From: Balamuthia mandrillaris
Lineage: Eukaryota > Discosea > Longamoebia > Balamuthiidae
NCBI GenBank assembly: GCA_031835245.1
Contig: JAVKOQ010000023.1
Coordinates: forward strand, 170,001-234,000
DNA length: 64,000 bases
Reading direction: 5' to 3'
The notes under the pieces were generated by a model. It was not told the DNA's origin and ran no database searches. It was given only the letters and a program-made list of their open reading frames with translations. Positions 48,051 through 59,106 of the stretch are shown here, one piece after another; the stretch's first letter is position 1, and every line of letters starts with the position of its first letter. A program made the position numbers and the translations under genes.

Positions 48051-48890
48051 GCCTTGTGCTAATGAGCTCAAAATGAGCCCCAGGAGCGGAAGGCGCAGAG
48101 AGTTGGCAGCAGGCACAGCATTTGGCTTGCAGGCAGGAGAGGAGACTACCGATACTGTTTTGTGTGTCCGGATATATGGTTGCGCTTTCCTAGAAAAAAT
48201 GACCTGCTCCGTACAAACGGGAGCAATACGTGTATCGTCACGAGGAACCTCCGAGATAGCTCCAGCCTTGCCCCAATGGTTTTTGAGGGCGTTTTTTTTT
48301 TCTTTGTCGACTAAGACCTCGGGCTCTTTGGTCATGTCGAAAAATGGTGGGGCTTGAAAGAAAGGACAGCGACAAGACAAACAACGTGTTCACCCGCTTC
48401 TTCCCCTATAACGAGTTGAACTCCGCGACGACATGGTCCGTTCGGCCTTCTGGCCTTTGGCGGCGCTTGGAAAAAATGGCGGGAAAGCACAAACGGAAAC
48501 TTGTAACGGTTTTCCCGCCAGAATTTTCAAAGCAGCAGGAGCTGACCGGGAGCAAAGTTTGTCTGCAGGAAGGCGCACCTCCTAGGCGGACAATATCGTT
48601 CCCTTTTTCCTCCCCTTTTGTTTTTCATTCTTGAAATTTTCTCTGCGCGTTTTGGTATTATTGGCCGATGAAAAAAAAATGGGGGTTTTAAAAAAAATTG
48701 AAAGCCGTAAAAAAAAAAAGTAGTGGTAAAACTCTTTGATCTGATCAGCAACCAAACAACTCCAGCACAGGTTTGTTCTTCTTCCTTTCCTCCTCCTCCT
48801 ACCTGATCCTTCTCATTTTTTTTCTCTTCCCTTCTGATCAGGTTCTCTGTTCCTTTTGTTTAGTTTTTTTTTAAAAAAAGAAAAATTATA
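48051..48890. promoter_or_regulatory. Upstream region of the CDK gene with E2F-like inverted repeat
   Basis: 840 bp, no supported ORF. TGGCGGGAAA (48477-48486) and TTTCCCGCCA (48511-48520) form a perfect 10-bp inverted repeat of E2F/DP consensus type, 24 bp apart, with a Myb-like TAACGG (48504-48509) between them. TGTCGAC occurs at 48305. A likely 5'UTR intron runs from about 48768 (CAG|gtttgttc) to TGATCAG near 48840. Confidence 0.45.
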
Positions 48891-49732
48891 ATGGACAAAT
48901 CCAAGGCTTCATCCGCTGCACAAAAGGCGCATCGCCTCTCCAAGTACGAGATCAAGGAGAAGCTCGGCGAGGGCACCTACGGAGAGGTCTACAAGGCCAT
49001 CGACCTGAGCACGCCGGACCACCGCGTCATTGCCCTCAAGAAAATGAGGCTCCTGGAGGCGGAGGACGAGGGCGTGCCGGCCACCGCTTTGCGGGAGGTC
49101 GCTCTCCTCAAAGAGCTTTCTCTTTGCCACAATATTGTTAGGTTCGTTTTTTGTTTCTTTCCTTCTCTTCTCCCACCTTTTCTTTTTTCTCTCTTTCTTC
49201 ATTGGATTCCATCAAACTTCTATATTTTTCTATTTTATTTTTTCTTGTGATTTATTTTGATGTTTTGTTCATTTCTTTCTTCCAAACAAAACCGCAAACA
49301 GCCTTTTGGACGTTGTACACAGTCACTCTACTCTTTATCTCGTGTTTGAGTTTTTGGACCAAGACCTCAAGCGATACGTCGAGTCGGTGCCCGGACCTCT
49401 TGCTCCCGAGTTGATCAAAGTGCGTTCTTTCTTGCCCTTCTATCTTCGTTCTTTTTTCTTCCTCTCTTTTTCATTTTCTCATCTGGAAAATGACAAACCC
49501 TACTATGCAAAACTCTAGAGTTATCTGTATCAGATGTTGAAGGGCATCGCCTACTGCCACTCTCGCCGGGTGCTGCACAGAGACTTGAAGCTGGCCAACC
49601 TCTTGATTGACCGTCAGGGCGCCCTCAAGCTTGCTGACTTTGGTTTGGCTCGCGCTTTTGGCATTCCCGTTCGGACTTATACTCACGAGGTCTTTCTTTC
49701 TCTTCATCTTTTTCCTTCTCTACTTTTCTCGT

Positions 49733-49772
<40 letters not shown>

Positions 49773-50422
49773 GGTTCTCGCTCCTCGTCCTCTTATATTT
49801 CTCTTTCTTCTCTTTTCTTCATTGCTTATTAATACTGTTCGAAACAAACAGGTTGTGACTTTGTGGTACAGAGCACCAGAGATCTTGTTGGGACAGAAGA
49901 GATACTCTACCCCCGTCGATATTTGGTCCGTTGGCTGTATCTTTGCTGAGCTTGTCACCAAACGGCCTCTTTTCCCTGGCGACTGTGAGATTGACGAGCT
50001 GTTCAGAATCTTCAGGTACTTTCTCTTCCTCATCTCTCTTCTTTTCTTGTCTATTCTGATATTCGGGACAAAAGAACCTTGGGAACACCAAACGAAGATG
50101 TATGGCCTGGCGTGACTGAACTGCCCGACTTTAAGGACACTTTTGGTCAATGGGATCCTCAACCCCTCTCTGAGATTGCTCCTGGTCTTGACCCTCTTGG
50201 CTTGGACCTTCTTGGCGTACGTCACTTCTTTCTTGTTCTTGTTTTGTTCTCTGCAACTCTTCTTCTTTCTTCTCTCCCTCTTTTCCCCTCTTTCCATCCA
50301 TATTGATTCGTTGTTTGAAACCACAGAAAATGTTGAAGTATGCGCCAGGCCAACGCATCTCTGCCAAAGAGGCACTGAACCATCCTTACTTTAACGATTT
50401 GGACAAGTCTGCTTTCCCTTAA
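48891..50422 (+). CDS. Cyclin-dependent kinase, CDK1/2/5 group
   Basis: Exons 48891-49141, 49302-49419, 49519-49689, 49852-50015, 50075-50216 and 50327-50422 give 313 residues. Kinase landmarks: [11 protein letters not shown] (Gly loop), VIALKKMRL (catalytic Lys), [27 protein letters not shown] (catalytic loop), [12 protein letters not shown] (DFG) and [20 protein letters not shown], with the activating Thr in the T loop and Thr/Tyr-type Gly loop residues present. The cyclin-binding helix reads [14 protein letters not shown] in place of PSTAIRE. The catalytic loop has LAN where CDKs usually have PQN. These proteins drive cell-cycle transitions when bound to a cyclin. Which of CDK1, 2 or 5 is orthologous cannot be told. 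E2F-like sites upstream fit cell-cycle control. Confidence 0.93.
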
Positions 50423-50717
50423 ACGCAGTGAATAAGGTTTTTTGTTTTTGTTTTTGGTGGAGTGCAGATGATATGAAGAAGAAGAAGCGATGGAAGGATG
50501 TATTATCTCGTTTTTTGTGTGTTTATCCATTTGTTATTATGTTCTTTCTTTCAAACAACAAATCGAAGAAGAAAAGGAAGGAAGGAAGCAAAAGAAATGT
50601 CCATGTCTTTGGCAGACTTGGCACCTTTTTTTTTCCCTCCTTCTCGCCCCTCTTTCTTTGACTTCAGTCTCTCTCTCTCTCTTTTACTTTATCTTACTCT
50701 CACACTCTCTCATACTC

Positions 50718-50761
<44 letters not shown>

Positions 50762-50782
50762 CGCTTCGCTTCTTCTTTTTGT
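50423..50782. other. Intergenic, convergent CDK / kelch
   Basis: CDK 3' region then CT-repeat-rich DNA (about 50660-50760). No gene seen. Confidence 0.4.
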
Positions 50783-52828
50783 TTATAACCGTACTAACAA
50801 CAGAGAATAAAGAGAAGATGCAGCAGAATCAACAGCCGAACTCTCTTCTCCATCTTCTGAAGTTGAAGAAGAAGAAGAATCCACAACGATCAGCCCACGT
50901 TCAAAGTCACATGTGACTGCCTCGTCTTCATCATAGTCTGCTTCATTCTTGAGGCAAACACGAGCGACCCAAGTGTGGGGCACGAGTCGCCCGATTCGAG
51001 CGCTGTTGAGGAAGAGGAAGTCGCCAGTGACTTGGGCGTTGTTGAACGGGATGGTTGTGTTTGGACGGAAGAATGCTGTCATTGCTGATAAAGGAGAGAG
51101 AGAAAGAGAGAAAGAAATAAATGAGCAAGAACGAAAGAAACAACAAGAACGAAAGAAACAAGAAAGAATGAAAGAAACGATACGAAGGAAAACATTATAC
51201 CATCAGCAGCTTCATAAGGCAGGCCAGCAATGTTATGCCAACAAGAGGGAGAATCGCAGTCGCTGGGGTCAAACTCGAAAATGGTGTTCGTTCTCAGCAT
51301 ATCATTGACGTTCGATCTGCCTCCGGCAACAAGAATGTGGCCGTTCACCACGACTGTTGCGGACTCTGCATGGGAGCGCGCAGAGGGAAGACTTTCTTCC
51401 TCGCCCCACGTTGCAGTTTCCGTAAGAAAGGAATCCATGGTAGTGAGGTCTATGGGATTCTCATCATGGCCGTGTTGCCCTCCGACACCGTACAGTTTGT
51501 TTTGAAGGAATACAGCCTTTGTATGTTTGTGTTAGGAAAGGTTTATATGAAGCGAAAGGGTGGAGGAGGGAGAAGAAGGGAGGAAGAAGAAATCCGGGAG
51601 AGAAGTTGAAGAAGAAGGAAGGGACGAAGCAGAACAAGAGGAATAACAGGCAGCAGCAACAGCAGAAGAAGAATAAGAACAAGAAGAACAAGAAGAAGAA
51701 AAAGAACAAGAAGAACAAGAAGAACATCAACAAGAAGAGAGGAGGAGGAGGAGGAGGAGGAGAAGAACAAGAAGAACAAGAAGAAGAGAAACCTGGAAAT
51801 GGTTTCGTGCGTCAAGAACAGGGTCTTCCGCTATGCTCCATGAACTTCAGAGGAGAATAAAGTTAAAATGGATAAAAAAAAGATGAAACATTGAAAGCAA
51901 GAAAGCAGAACGGACTCCTCTCCCCAACTAGATGCGTTGGAGACGTCTAGCACCAAATGGTCTTCAGAGTTGGTGTCCCGATCAGCCAAAAGGCCTCCAA
52001 AAAGATGAAGCTCTTGCTCGTTTGGATCGTAAGCCAAGGCGCTGGAAGCCACCTCCTGCCACACAGTAAGAAGAAGAGCACAAGAAGAAGAACGAGAACG
52101 AGGACGAGAACAAGAAGAAGAAGAAGAAGAAGAAGAAGAAGAAGAACAAGAACAAGAACAAGAACGGGAATGGGAACGAGAACAACAGGAAGCAGATCAA
52201 GAACAAGAAGAGCAATAGAGAGAGAGAGAGAGAGAGGAGAGCGCACAAAAGGCAAGGAAGGTCCCTCTTCCCAAACGCCTTCCTCAGCATCAAAACGCCA
52301 ACACTGTAAACCTCAACCATGGTTAACTCATGAGCAGAAAGAAAGAAACATAGAAAGAAGCAAAGAACCTGGTTGGTAGCGTTACCAGGATGGTTCCCCA
52401 CAAACCCTCCAGCGAACCAAAGGTACCTCTGCCCATCCGTCGCCCCTTGGCAATGCGAGATCGCCAGCGGACCCGGCGCCGCCACCTCCCAACCGTCCGT
52501 CTCCGGGTCGTATACGTCCAGCTTGTCGGAGACGAGCAACGTGCCGCCGCTTCGTTTCTCAAAGCCAGCGTACGTGTAAAGCCGACCTTGAATGACCCCG
52601 ACCGCTCCTTTTTGATCAAACCAAACAATGAAGAAGATGAACAAGAGATGGAAAAGAAAGAAGAAGGATACCTTCAATGTGAGGGCGTGGAGAAGGTTCT
52701 CGTTGGACCCATGCGCTCAAGATGTTGTGGTGCGGTGGAGCCGAGGAGGAGGAGGAGAGGGAGAGACAGGAAAGAAAGGTGATGCACAGCAGCGACCAAC
52801 ACCAACACCTCCATGATGGGGTTCTCAT
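50783..52828 (-). CDS. Secreted kelch-repeat (galactose-oxidase-like) protein
   Basis: Seven exons (52828-52672, 52607-52369, 52303-52247, 52055-51929, 51830-51793, 51516-51201, 51084-50783) give 411 residues. The N-terminus is a signal peptide (WSLLCITFLSCLSLSSSS). Kelch blades follow: VIQGRLYTYAGFEKRSGG with DVYDPETDGWEVAAPGPL, CWRFDAEEGVWEEGPSLPF, LAYDPNEQELHLFGGLL, AVFLQNKLYGVGGQHG and ATVVVNGHILVAGGRSN. The Gly-Gly plus distal Trp pattern defines the propeller. The C-terminal exon is a non-kelch Asp/Ser-rich tail. Probably an extracellular or luminal binding protein; no catalytic radical-copper residues were identified. Two exons (57 and 38 nt) are very small, and their boundaries are inferred from frame and kelch consensus, so they are less certain than the rest. 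Confidence 0.78.
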
Positions 52829-53273
52829 CCTGCTTCCTTTCTTTCTGGTGAATCCGCTAAATTAATGAAGAGACAATTACCGGTCTCTCTCTCTCTCTTC
52901 TCTTCTCTTCTCTTCAACTCATTCTCTTCTCCCTGGAAACCCGAGAGGGAGAGACTCACCTTAGAGGCATTGGTTAAAAGACCGTGAAAGACAGATGCAG
53001 AGTAATATATTAAAACCTATATTAGTGGGAGGCTGCCTGGTTTCCATTCATTTCAACTTTCCATATTTCACGACAGCATCTCTTGTCTCGTTGTTGTTGT
53101 TGTTGTTGTTGTCTTATGTTGTTTGTATGTTTGTTTTGCTCTTCTTTCGTCTTTTCTCTTTTTGTTTCTTCTTCTTTGCTTTCATTTTTTAACAAAAAAC
53201 CTTCACACAAACACAACAACATACCTTTCGCCACACAGCAACACTGCTCTCTGAACTATATAACAAATAGAGG
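52829..53273. promoter_or_regulatory. Divergent promoter, kelch / GBP-like
   Basis: 445 bp with a CT run near 52882-52914 and GTT repeats near 53088-53112. No recognised site. Confidence 0.35.
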
Positions 53274-55528
53274 ATGATGGACGGCTCTCCTGGTGCTTCT
53301 TCTTCTTCTTCCGCCTCTTCCGCTCCAACGGGCAGCTCCTCCATCAAGCTGCTCTCCTCCAGCCGCAAGGACGGCCTGAGTCTCCATCCCGCCGGCCTCG
53401 AGCTGATCTCCTCCCAAAGGAGCTCCGCCTGCCTGCTCGTTTCCATCGTCGGCGAGGCCCGCACCGGCAAGTCCTTCCTCCTCAACTGCCTGGCCCAGGA
53501 CGAGGCGGCCTTCAAGGTGGACAACAGGTCTACCTGCACGCTTGGTGTTGACGTCTATCCTCGCTTCCTCTCCATGGAGAAGCTCCTTGCAGCCCATCAC
53601 CTCAAGGACGAAAGACGCTCCTCCGCCAGAGTCGGGTTTCTGGACGTGGAAGGCACTGGCCACCACAGCGCTGAGTACGACGTGAAACTGGTGTTGCCTC
53701 CGCTGTTGGCCTCCGAGGTCATCATATATAACATCAAAGGGCAGGCTTTAAAGTCTAAGCTTTTGGTTCGTACCTGTTCTCTTCTAGTCGTCGTTCCCTC
53801 TTCTCTGCTTCTTCTGACTTGCATCAATCGCCAATCCAGAACCAGTTGGCGACTCTAAGCAAAGCGGCTTCCAAGATAGCAAAAGAAGAAGCGGGAGGTT
53901 CCAAGAGAAAAGGAGCTGAGGGAGAAGAACCTACCTTTGGCCATCTGCACCTCGTTTGCCGCGACTGGACCTTTGCCCTCTCTGCAAAAGAGATGGAAGA
54001 GATCTTGTGGGAGACGGAAGACCCCGACGCCGAGGACGAGGAAGAAGAGGAAGTCCTCCAGAGGAACCTTCTCCGTCAGAGGCTTCGAAAGAACTTTAGG
54101 AGCATCAGCATTCATCTGTTGCCGATCCCGACCGCTAACACGGAGATCATGAGCCAAACCTCCATCCCGTTCGGCAAAGTAGACACAGCTTTCGGCAAAG
54201 GAGTGAAGAAGCTGGCAGAGAGCATCTTCCAGCAGCTAGAGCAGAGCTCCAAAGAAAGACGGAGCTTCAACGGCTATCGCTTGGCAGCTCGCATCAGCTC
54301 CATCGCCCAACAGGTCAACCAGAACGGAAAGGTGAAGATAGGTGACCTCCTGACATACATGCAACAGGAGGAAGTTAGACAGGTGATGGCTCAGGCCCTA
54401 AAAAGCATGGAAGTGAGGGTGAAGGACGTGGAGAGCCTGTTGCCCCTTTCGATGGCAATGGTGCAGAAGACGATGGAAAATATGACGACAGAAATAGGAG
54501 ATGCTTATCAGAAGCAACTGGGAGAAGACATTCCAAGTACTATGAGGACGCAACATTGGGAAGGTAAGTTTTATTGTTACAAGTTTTCTTCAAACACACA
54601 AGAGAGAGAGAAGCAAAGAAATGAATGATAAAAAGGAACTTACTTGGGTGACTGCTGTGGAACAGAGGTGAAGCACAGGCTGAAGGAGCAACACAGCCGT
54701 TTGGAACAGCTCAACCAGTCCAAGATACAAGACTTTCGATCCTTGCTCTCGGAAAAAGAAGAAGGCGCACTCACCGCTTTGGAGTCTTATTGCAGCTCCT
54801 TCTCTTCAAAATCCGACGTGGAAGGCCATATCGGTTTTGCCAAATCACTCATGGACAAGCACCTGCAACAGCTCACCAAACAGGTGTCCACCGGCGCCGC
54901 CTTCCTGGAAGAAGGCTTTGGGAAGCAGTTACTCGAAAGGGTCCGCCACAAGATGAACGGCCTCCTCGAGAAGCACCAAGCAGAGCTGAAGAGCCAAGCA
55001 GAGGCCGCCATCGAAGCCGCCCATCTCAAGGTCTTGGAGGAGCTGGAGAAGGATTTTGGGTCCCTCCAATTCCAAAGCCTCCCTGAGATGGAGGCCAAGC
55101 ACGAAAAGATCTTCAACGCCGCCATGGCGCCCTTCCACCAGGTGGTGGACCGAAGCCGAGCCACTCTAAAGGGAATAGGCGTCCAGAGCTCCGTGCCTGC
55201 GCAGAGGACCTTGGCCATCATCTCTCGGGACAATCACCTCTTCCAGGAAAAGAAGCAGCACCTGGAGCAGAGCAAGAAGCTGGAGGAAGCCTTAGCCAAG
55301 GTCAAGGAGCTGGAGTCTCGTCCGGCTCGCAGGGTGGAGGTTCCCGTGTTCTTGCCTTCCTTTGGTGGCGGCTTTGGGTATGATGAACCGCCAGCAAGAA
55401 GAAGTAGCTATGGAGGAGGTGGCGGTGGGAGGAGATCTTCTTCTTCTTCTTCCAGCAAGACTTTTTATGCTGGTGGGCAGTTCGTTCCTGGGGGAGGCAG
55501 AGCCCCGAGAGGAGGCATGTGGAAGTGA
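53274..55528 (+). CDS. Guanylate-binding-protein-like large GTPase
   Basis: Exons 53274-53765, 53840-54563 and 54666-55528 give 692 residues. The N-terminal GTPase has SIVGEARTGKSFLLNCLA (P-loop, GxxRTGKS as in GBPs), VGFLDVEGTGHHSAEYD (DxEG, switch II) and LVCRDWTFAL, the RD motif that replaces NKxD in the GBP/atlastin family. A long helical region follows (RLAARISSIAQQVNQNG, ALKSMEVRVKDVESL) and then coiled coil (QHLEQSKKLEEALAKVKELE). The end is Gly/Arg/Ser-rich with no CaaX box or transmembrane hairpin, which argues against atlastin or RHD3. GBPs assemble on membranes or pathogens in animals; in protists the role is unknown. Divergent from the kelch gene. Confidence 0.88.
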
Positions 55529-55665
55529 ACCCTCTCTTTTAATTTGAATCATGTATTTGTAAGCTATGTACCCTTTGATAAGAGGAAAGAAACAAAGAGC
55601 GATGAGAGCAGAGAAGCAATAGACAGAAGACAGCAATAAATAACGATAACACAAACAAAGCTGTG

Positions 55666-57487
55666 TCATTGCTGATGCATCATGCGTTGCTGGAGGTTAC
55701 GTTGAAAGTCCACCATCCAGTTGGAAGCAGAGCGTTTGAACCGCAAGTAACCCTCACGAAGAGAGAGGGGAGCATAACGCATGATAACAGTATCCGTTTG
55801 GCTGGCAATTCGTTGCACGATGTCTCTTGTTGGGGCGTTGGTTTGATAGCGACTTGCCAAGAACTGAATGTAAAGCAAAAGAAGCAGAAAACCTTCACCA
55901 CTGTTTGTGACAAGAGGAGAAAAGTTAAGAGAGAAGCGGAGCAGAAGAAAGAAGAGAAAGAAGCAAAGAAGAGAAAGAGAAAGAGAAAGAGAAAGAGAAA
56001 GAGAAAGAGAAAGAGAAAGAGAAAGAGAAAGAGAAAGAGAAAGAGAAAGAGAAGAAGAGAGCGACGAAAGAGAAACGACGAAAGAGAAAGAGAAACGACG
56101 AAAGAGAAAGAAAGAAAGAGAGAGCAAAGAAAAGAGAATAAAGAAGAACAAGAGCTGACTACATACTCTGCGAAGAGATAGAAGATTAAGAAGGGAAGGA
56201 TAAGAACTTCGGTAAAGGCAGCCACGCGGAGAAGTTGCGGACCAACCAAGGTTAGATTTCTGGCTTGTTTCTCGATGAATGAAGCACTTCAATCACAACA
56301 AAAGGTCAATATCTCGTGTACATTTGAAATAAAATAATATCTAGAATAAAAGTACGTACAAAAGTAAGTCCCGGTTTTGAGGCATTACGTTTATCAAATA
56401 ATTGCTGAGGTTCAAAAGAGAGTAGATAGTTATCACCAGCGTCATCACTATGGTTGATAGCAAATAAGATGGTCAAATGTCGAAGGAGGGGGAAGAAGCA
56501 GAAGAAGGAGGAAACAAACGAAAAATGGGTCTTGGGTGGTAAGCAAAGATGAGACACAACAAAAGGTATCGACCACTGCTGTGTTGTGTGATGGTGTGGA
56601 GGTAGGACAATTGTAAACGTGGAAACTGCAAATAAACGTCCGACAAAAGGATCTTAGCTAAGAGAGATAAGGAGATATAGAGAAGGAGAGCAAGAGCAAG
56701 AGCAAGAGCAAGAGCAAGAGCAAGAGCAAGAGCAAGAGCAAGAGCAAGAGCAAGAGCAAGAGCAAGAGCAGAGTGGAAATATGAGAAAAGAAGCAACTCA
56801 CGCCAAAAGTGGAGTACAGGTCAATGGCATAAATGGCAGCAGCACAAAAAAAGACCCTATAATAACACCAAAGGCTCTGCCCAAACAGGAAGCCAACCAC
56901 ATTGCCCAACAGGATCACGTTCGTGATCAGCCACAGCGTGGAGAGGAACCTTTGCACGGTGGCCGAGAAGGCAGTGTCAGAGGCCGCTGGGTGCGTTGCC
57001 GTGAAAGTGGGAGTGGTGGGAGGAGTAGCAGCAGAAGCTGGAGAGGAAGGGTTCTGTGCGCCAGTGTTTGCTGCTCGTCGTTGTGAGAAAGAGGAAGCAG
57101 AAGCAGCAGAAGAAGCAGAAGCAGTGTGAGGTTGTGATTGAGAAGAAGAGGGAGAAGAAGAGGCTGTTTGCTTTGGCTCAGAAAAAGTTGGCGGAAAGAC
57201 CACAGAGTTGTCCTTTTTGTAAAACCAAAGAGGCAGTGAGTGAGGGAGAGAGAAGGAAAGATGAAAAAGAAAGAAACAGCAAAAAAAAAAAAAATCAAAG
57301 CGAGAAAGGTTGTGTGGCTACGTACCACGTTTCGAAGGTAATACTTGCGCTTGACTCTTTCGACAGCACTCTCGTGGTCGACGCCAGGCGGCACTTCGAT
57401 GTTCAGCACGTATTGCTGCCAAGCCGGGTCGTCCTCCCAACTGTACTCGAGGTAGGCTTGATAGCCAGCGTTTGGTGCCTTGCTCAT
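55666..57487 (-). CDS. TMEM33: TMEM33/Pom33-family ER and nuclear-envelope membrane protein
   Basis: Six exons (57487-57326, 57212-56802, 56625-56520, 56447-56360, 56286-56167, 55900-55666) give 373 residues. After a Ser/Ala-rich N-terminal region of about 125 residues, hydrophobic segments follow in family order: LWLITNVILLGNVVGFLF, VFFCAAAIYAIDLYSTF, YLLLCLIFAYHPRPIF, LMTLVITIYSLLNLSNYL and LRVAAFTEVLILPFLIFYLF. The end YIQFLASRYQTN and a Phe/Arg-rich helix parallels the TMEM33 YYRFLTLRY segment. The family shapes ER tubules and aids nuclear pore placement. The N-terminal extension is not typical. Introns contain pure hexamer arrays. Confidence 0.83.
55971..56052. repeat. (GAAAGA)n hexamer array in TMEM33 intron 5
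   Basis: About 13 units, purine on plus and therefore pyrimidine on the sense strand. GAAACGACGAAAGA units follow at about 56081-56115. Confidence 0.9.
56690..56770. repeat. (AGAGCA)n hexamer array in TMEM33 intron 2
   Basis: About 13 perfect units; on the sense strand TGCTCT. Confidence 0.92.
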
Positions 57488-57911
57488 CTTTCTCCGTTTT
57501 TTTTTTAAATTTTTTTTTGTTGGTAAAAAAAAATTGTTAGCGTTTGATAATTTATCCAATTGAATTTCAAAAGGGTGTCGACGTAATTATAATTCAAAGC
57601 GATTGGTTCATGTCGCTTTCCTTTTCTCTAGATATCTGTCTGACACGAAATAAATTTCCAATTTTGGTTTTAGCGCGATAAAATAGGAAAAACCTTTCCT
57701 GTAGACGCTGGTGACACATTGCGTCGCAGCCAGCCCTTGATCAGGTATCACCCTATTGATCATGCTACCGCCCCTCCCTTTTAATCTCGTCTGACGGAGC
57801 CATGGATATCGGCGAAGAAACGTCCAACCCCCACTCCGGAGCAATCAAGCCCTTTCCCTGCAGCTTTACAGCAGAAAAACTGCAGCAAAGGATAAAAACA
57901 AAAAAGAGAAA
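57488..57911. promoter_or_regulatory. Divergent promoter, TMEM33 / DUF1764
   Basis: 424 bp, AT-rich on the left with TGTCGAC at 57576-57582. The right part is probably the DUF1764 5'UTR; the short open frame starting at ATG 57802 is a different frame and is judged non-coding. Confidence 0.4.
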
Positions 57912-58104
57912 ATGGAAAAGAAAGTGGCCGCACAGAAGAAGAGGCGAAGAAACGGGGCCGCTGCCGGGGTTCCGGCGAAGAAGGAGAAGGAGGAAGTAGC
58001 GCTGGCAGTAGCACTGGCAGTGGCACCAACAACCAGCCGAACATCCACAGCAGCTGTTGCTGGCTCGTCCATACCTCAGCACCACAGCAAAGAGGAAGAA
58101 ACTC

Positions 58105-58137
<33 letters not shown>

Positions 58138-58899
58138 AGAGGAAGAAAGCAAAGAGAGTGGAAGACGAAGAAGAAGAAGAAGAAGAAGAAGAGAAGGCGA
58201 AGGCTATAGCGCTGCGGAAAGCAAAGGGGAGTGAGGAGAATGACGAAGAAGTGAGCGAAGAGTGTGAAGAAGAAGAAGAAGAAGAAGAAAATGTGAACTT
58301 GGAAGAGGAGGATGAGGACAAATTATTAGCTGCTCTCTTTGCGAAGAAGAAAAAGAAGAACGCATCTGCGAGGACAAAAGAAGCAGAAAAAGAAGAAAGA
58401 CAAGAAGAGGAAGAGAAGGAGGAGGAACAGGACGGAGATGAGATCGACGCCATCTTTGCAATGGGAAAAAAGAAGAAAGCGGAGAAGAAACAACAGCAAA
58501 AGCAACAGCAGAGACAAAAACAGCAAAAGAAAGTTGCAGCTCCTCAAGATGAAGGTTTGCGTTGGTTTCATTGTTTGCTTTCTCGCTCCCTCTCCCGCTC
58601 CCTCTGCTCTCTGCTCTCTCTGCTCTCTCTGCTCTCTCTGCGCTCTCTGCTCTCTCTGCTCTCTCTGCTCTCTCTGCGCTCTCTGCTCGTCGCTGTCCTC
58701 TCGCCTCTACGTTTCTGCTTCTCTCTTCTCGTGACCACTTTCTTTTTCTTTTTGTTGTTTGTGCTCACGTCCCACTTTTCTGTTAGACTCTTGGTTCAAC
58801 AGCAGAGGAAGCAAACAGCCAGGAAGAAAGTATGTGGATGGACTGCCCGTCTACTCCGAGGAGGAACTGCGCATTGGCCGTGGTGGAGGTTTGTTTTTT

Positions 58900-58935
<36 letters not shown>

Positions 58936-59036
58936 CAAGCTGACACCGTTATATATCTGTCTCTTTGCTCTTTGGTTTCTCAAAAAAAACAAAAGATACA
59001 CCATTGTGTCCGTTCGATTGTCAATGTTGCTTCTAA
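57912..59036 (+). CDS. DUF1764-family protein
   Basis: Exons 57912-58554, 58787-58888 and 58996-59036 give 261 residues. The first 215 residues are Lys/Glu/Gln-rich and disordered. The conserved end appears only after splicing: GRKYVDGLPVYSEEELRIG then RGGDTPLCPFDCQCCF and stop, matching the DUF1764 signature (DGxxIYTEEEL...GGDTPLCPFDCDCCF) with Gln for the usual Asp. The last exon is just 41 nt; its acceptor (caaaag|ATACACC) was chosen because it restores this ending exactly, whereas an upstream acceptor would not. The family is eukaryote-wide and of unknown function; the clustered cysteines suggest metal binding. The stop is 70 bp from the TspO stop. Confidence 0.88.
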
Positions 59037-59106
59037 AGCAGAAACAATGGAAGAACAAGCAGCAAGAGTAACCACAAAAAAAAAAAAAAAAATAATAACG
59101 TTCCTT

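Noticed and set aside
48440-48470. Resemblance to the 5' end of U2 snRNA (TTCGGCCTTCTGGCC)
   Set aside because: The branch-site recognition and Sm sequences of U2 are absent downstream.
56306-56557. Continuous open frame across the TMEM33 exon 3-4 boundary
   Set aside because: It contradicts the family alignment; a GT-AG intron at 56519-56448 restores both TMEM33 segments.
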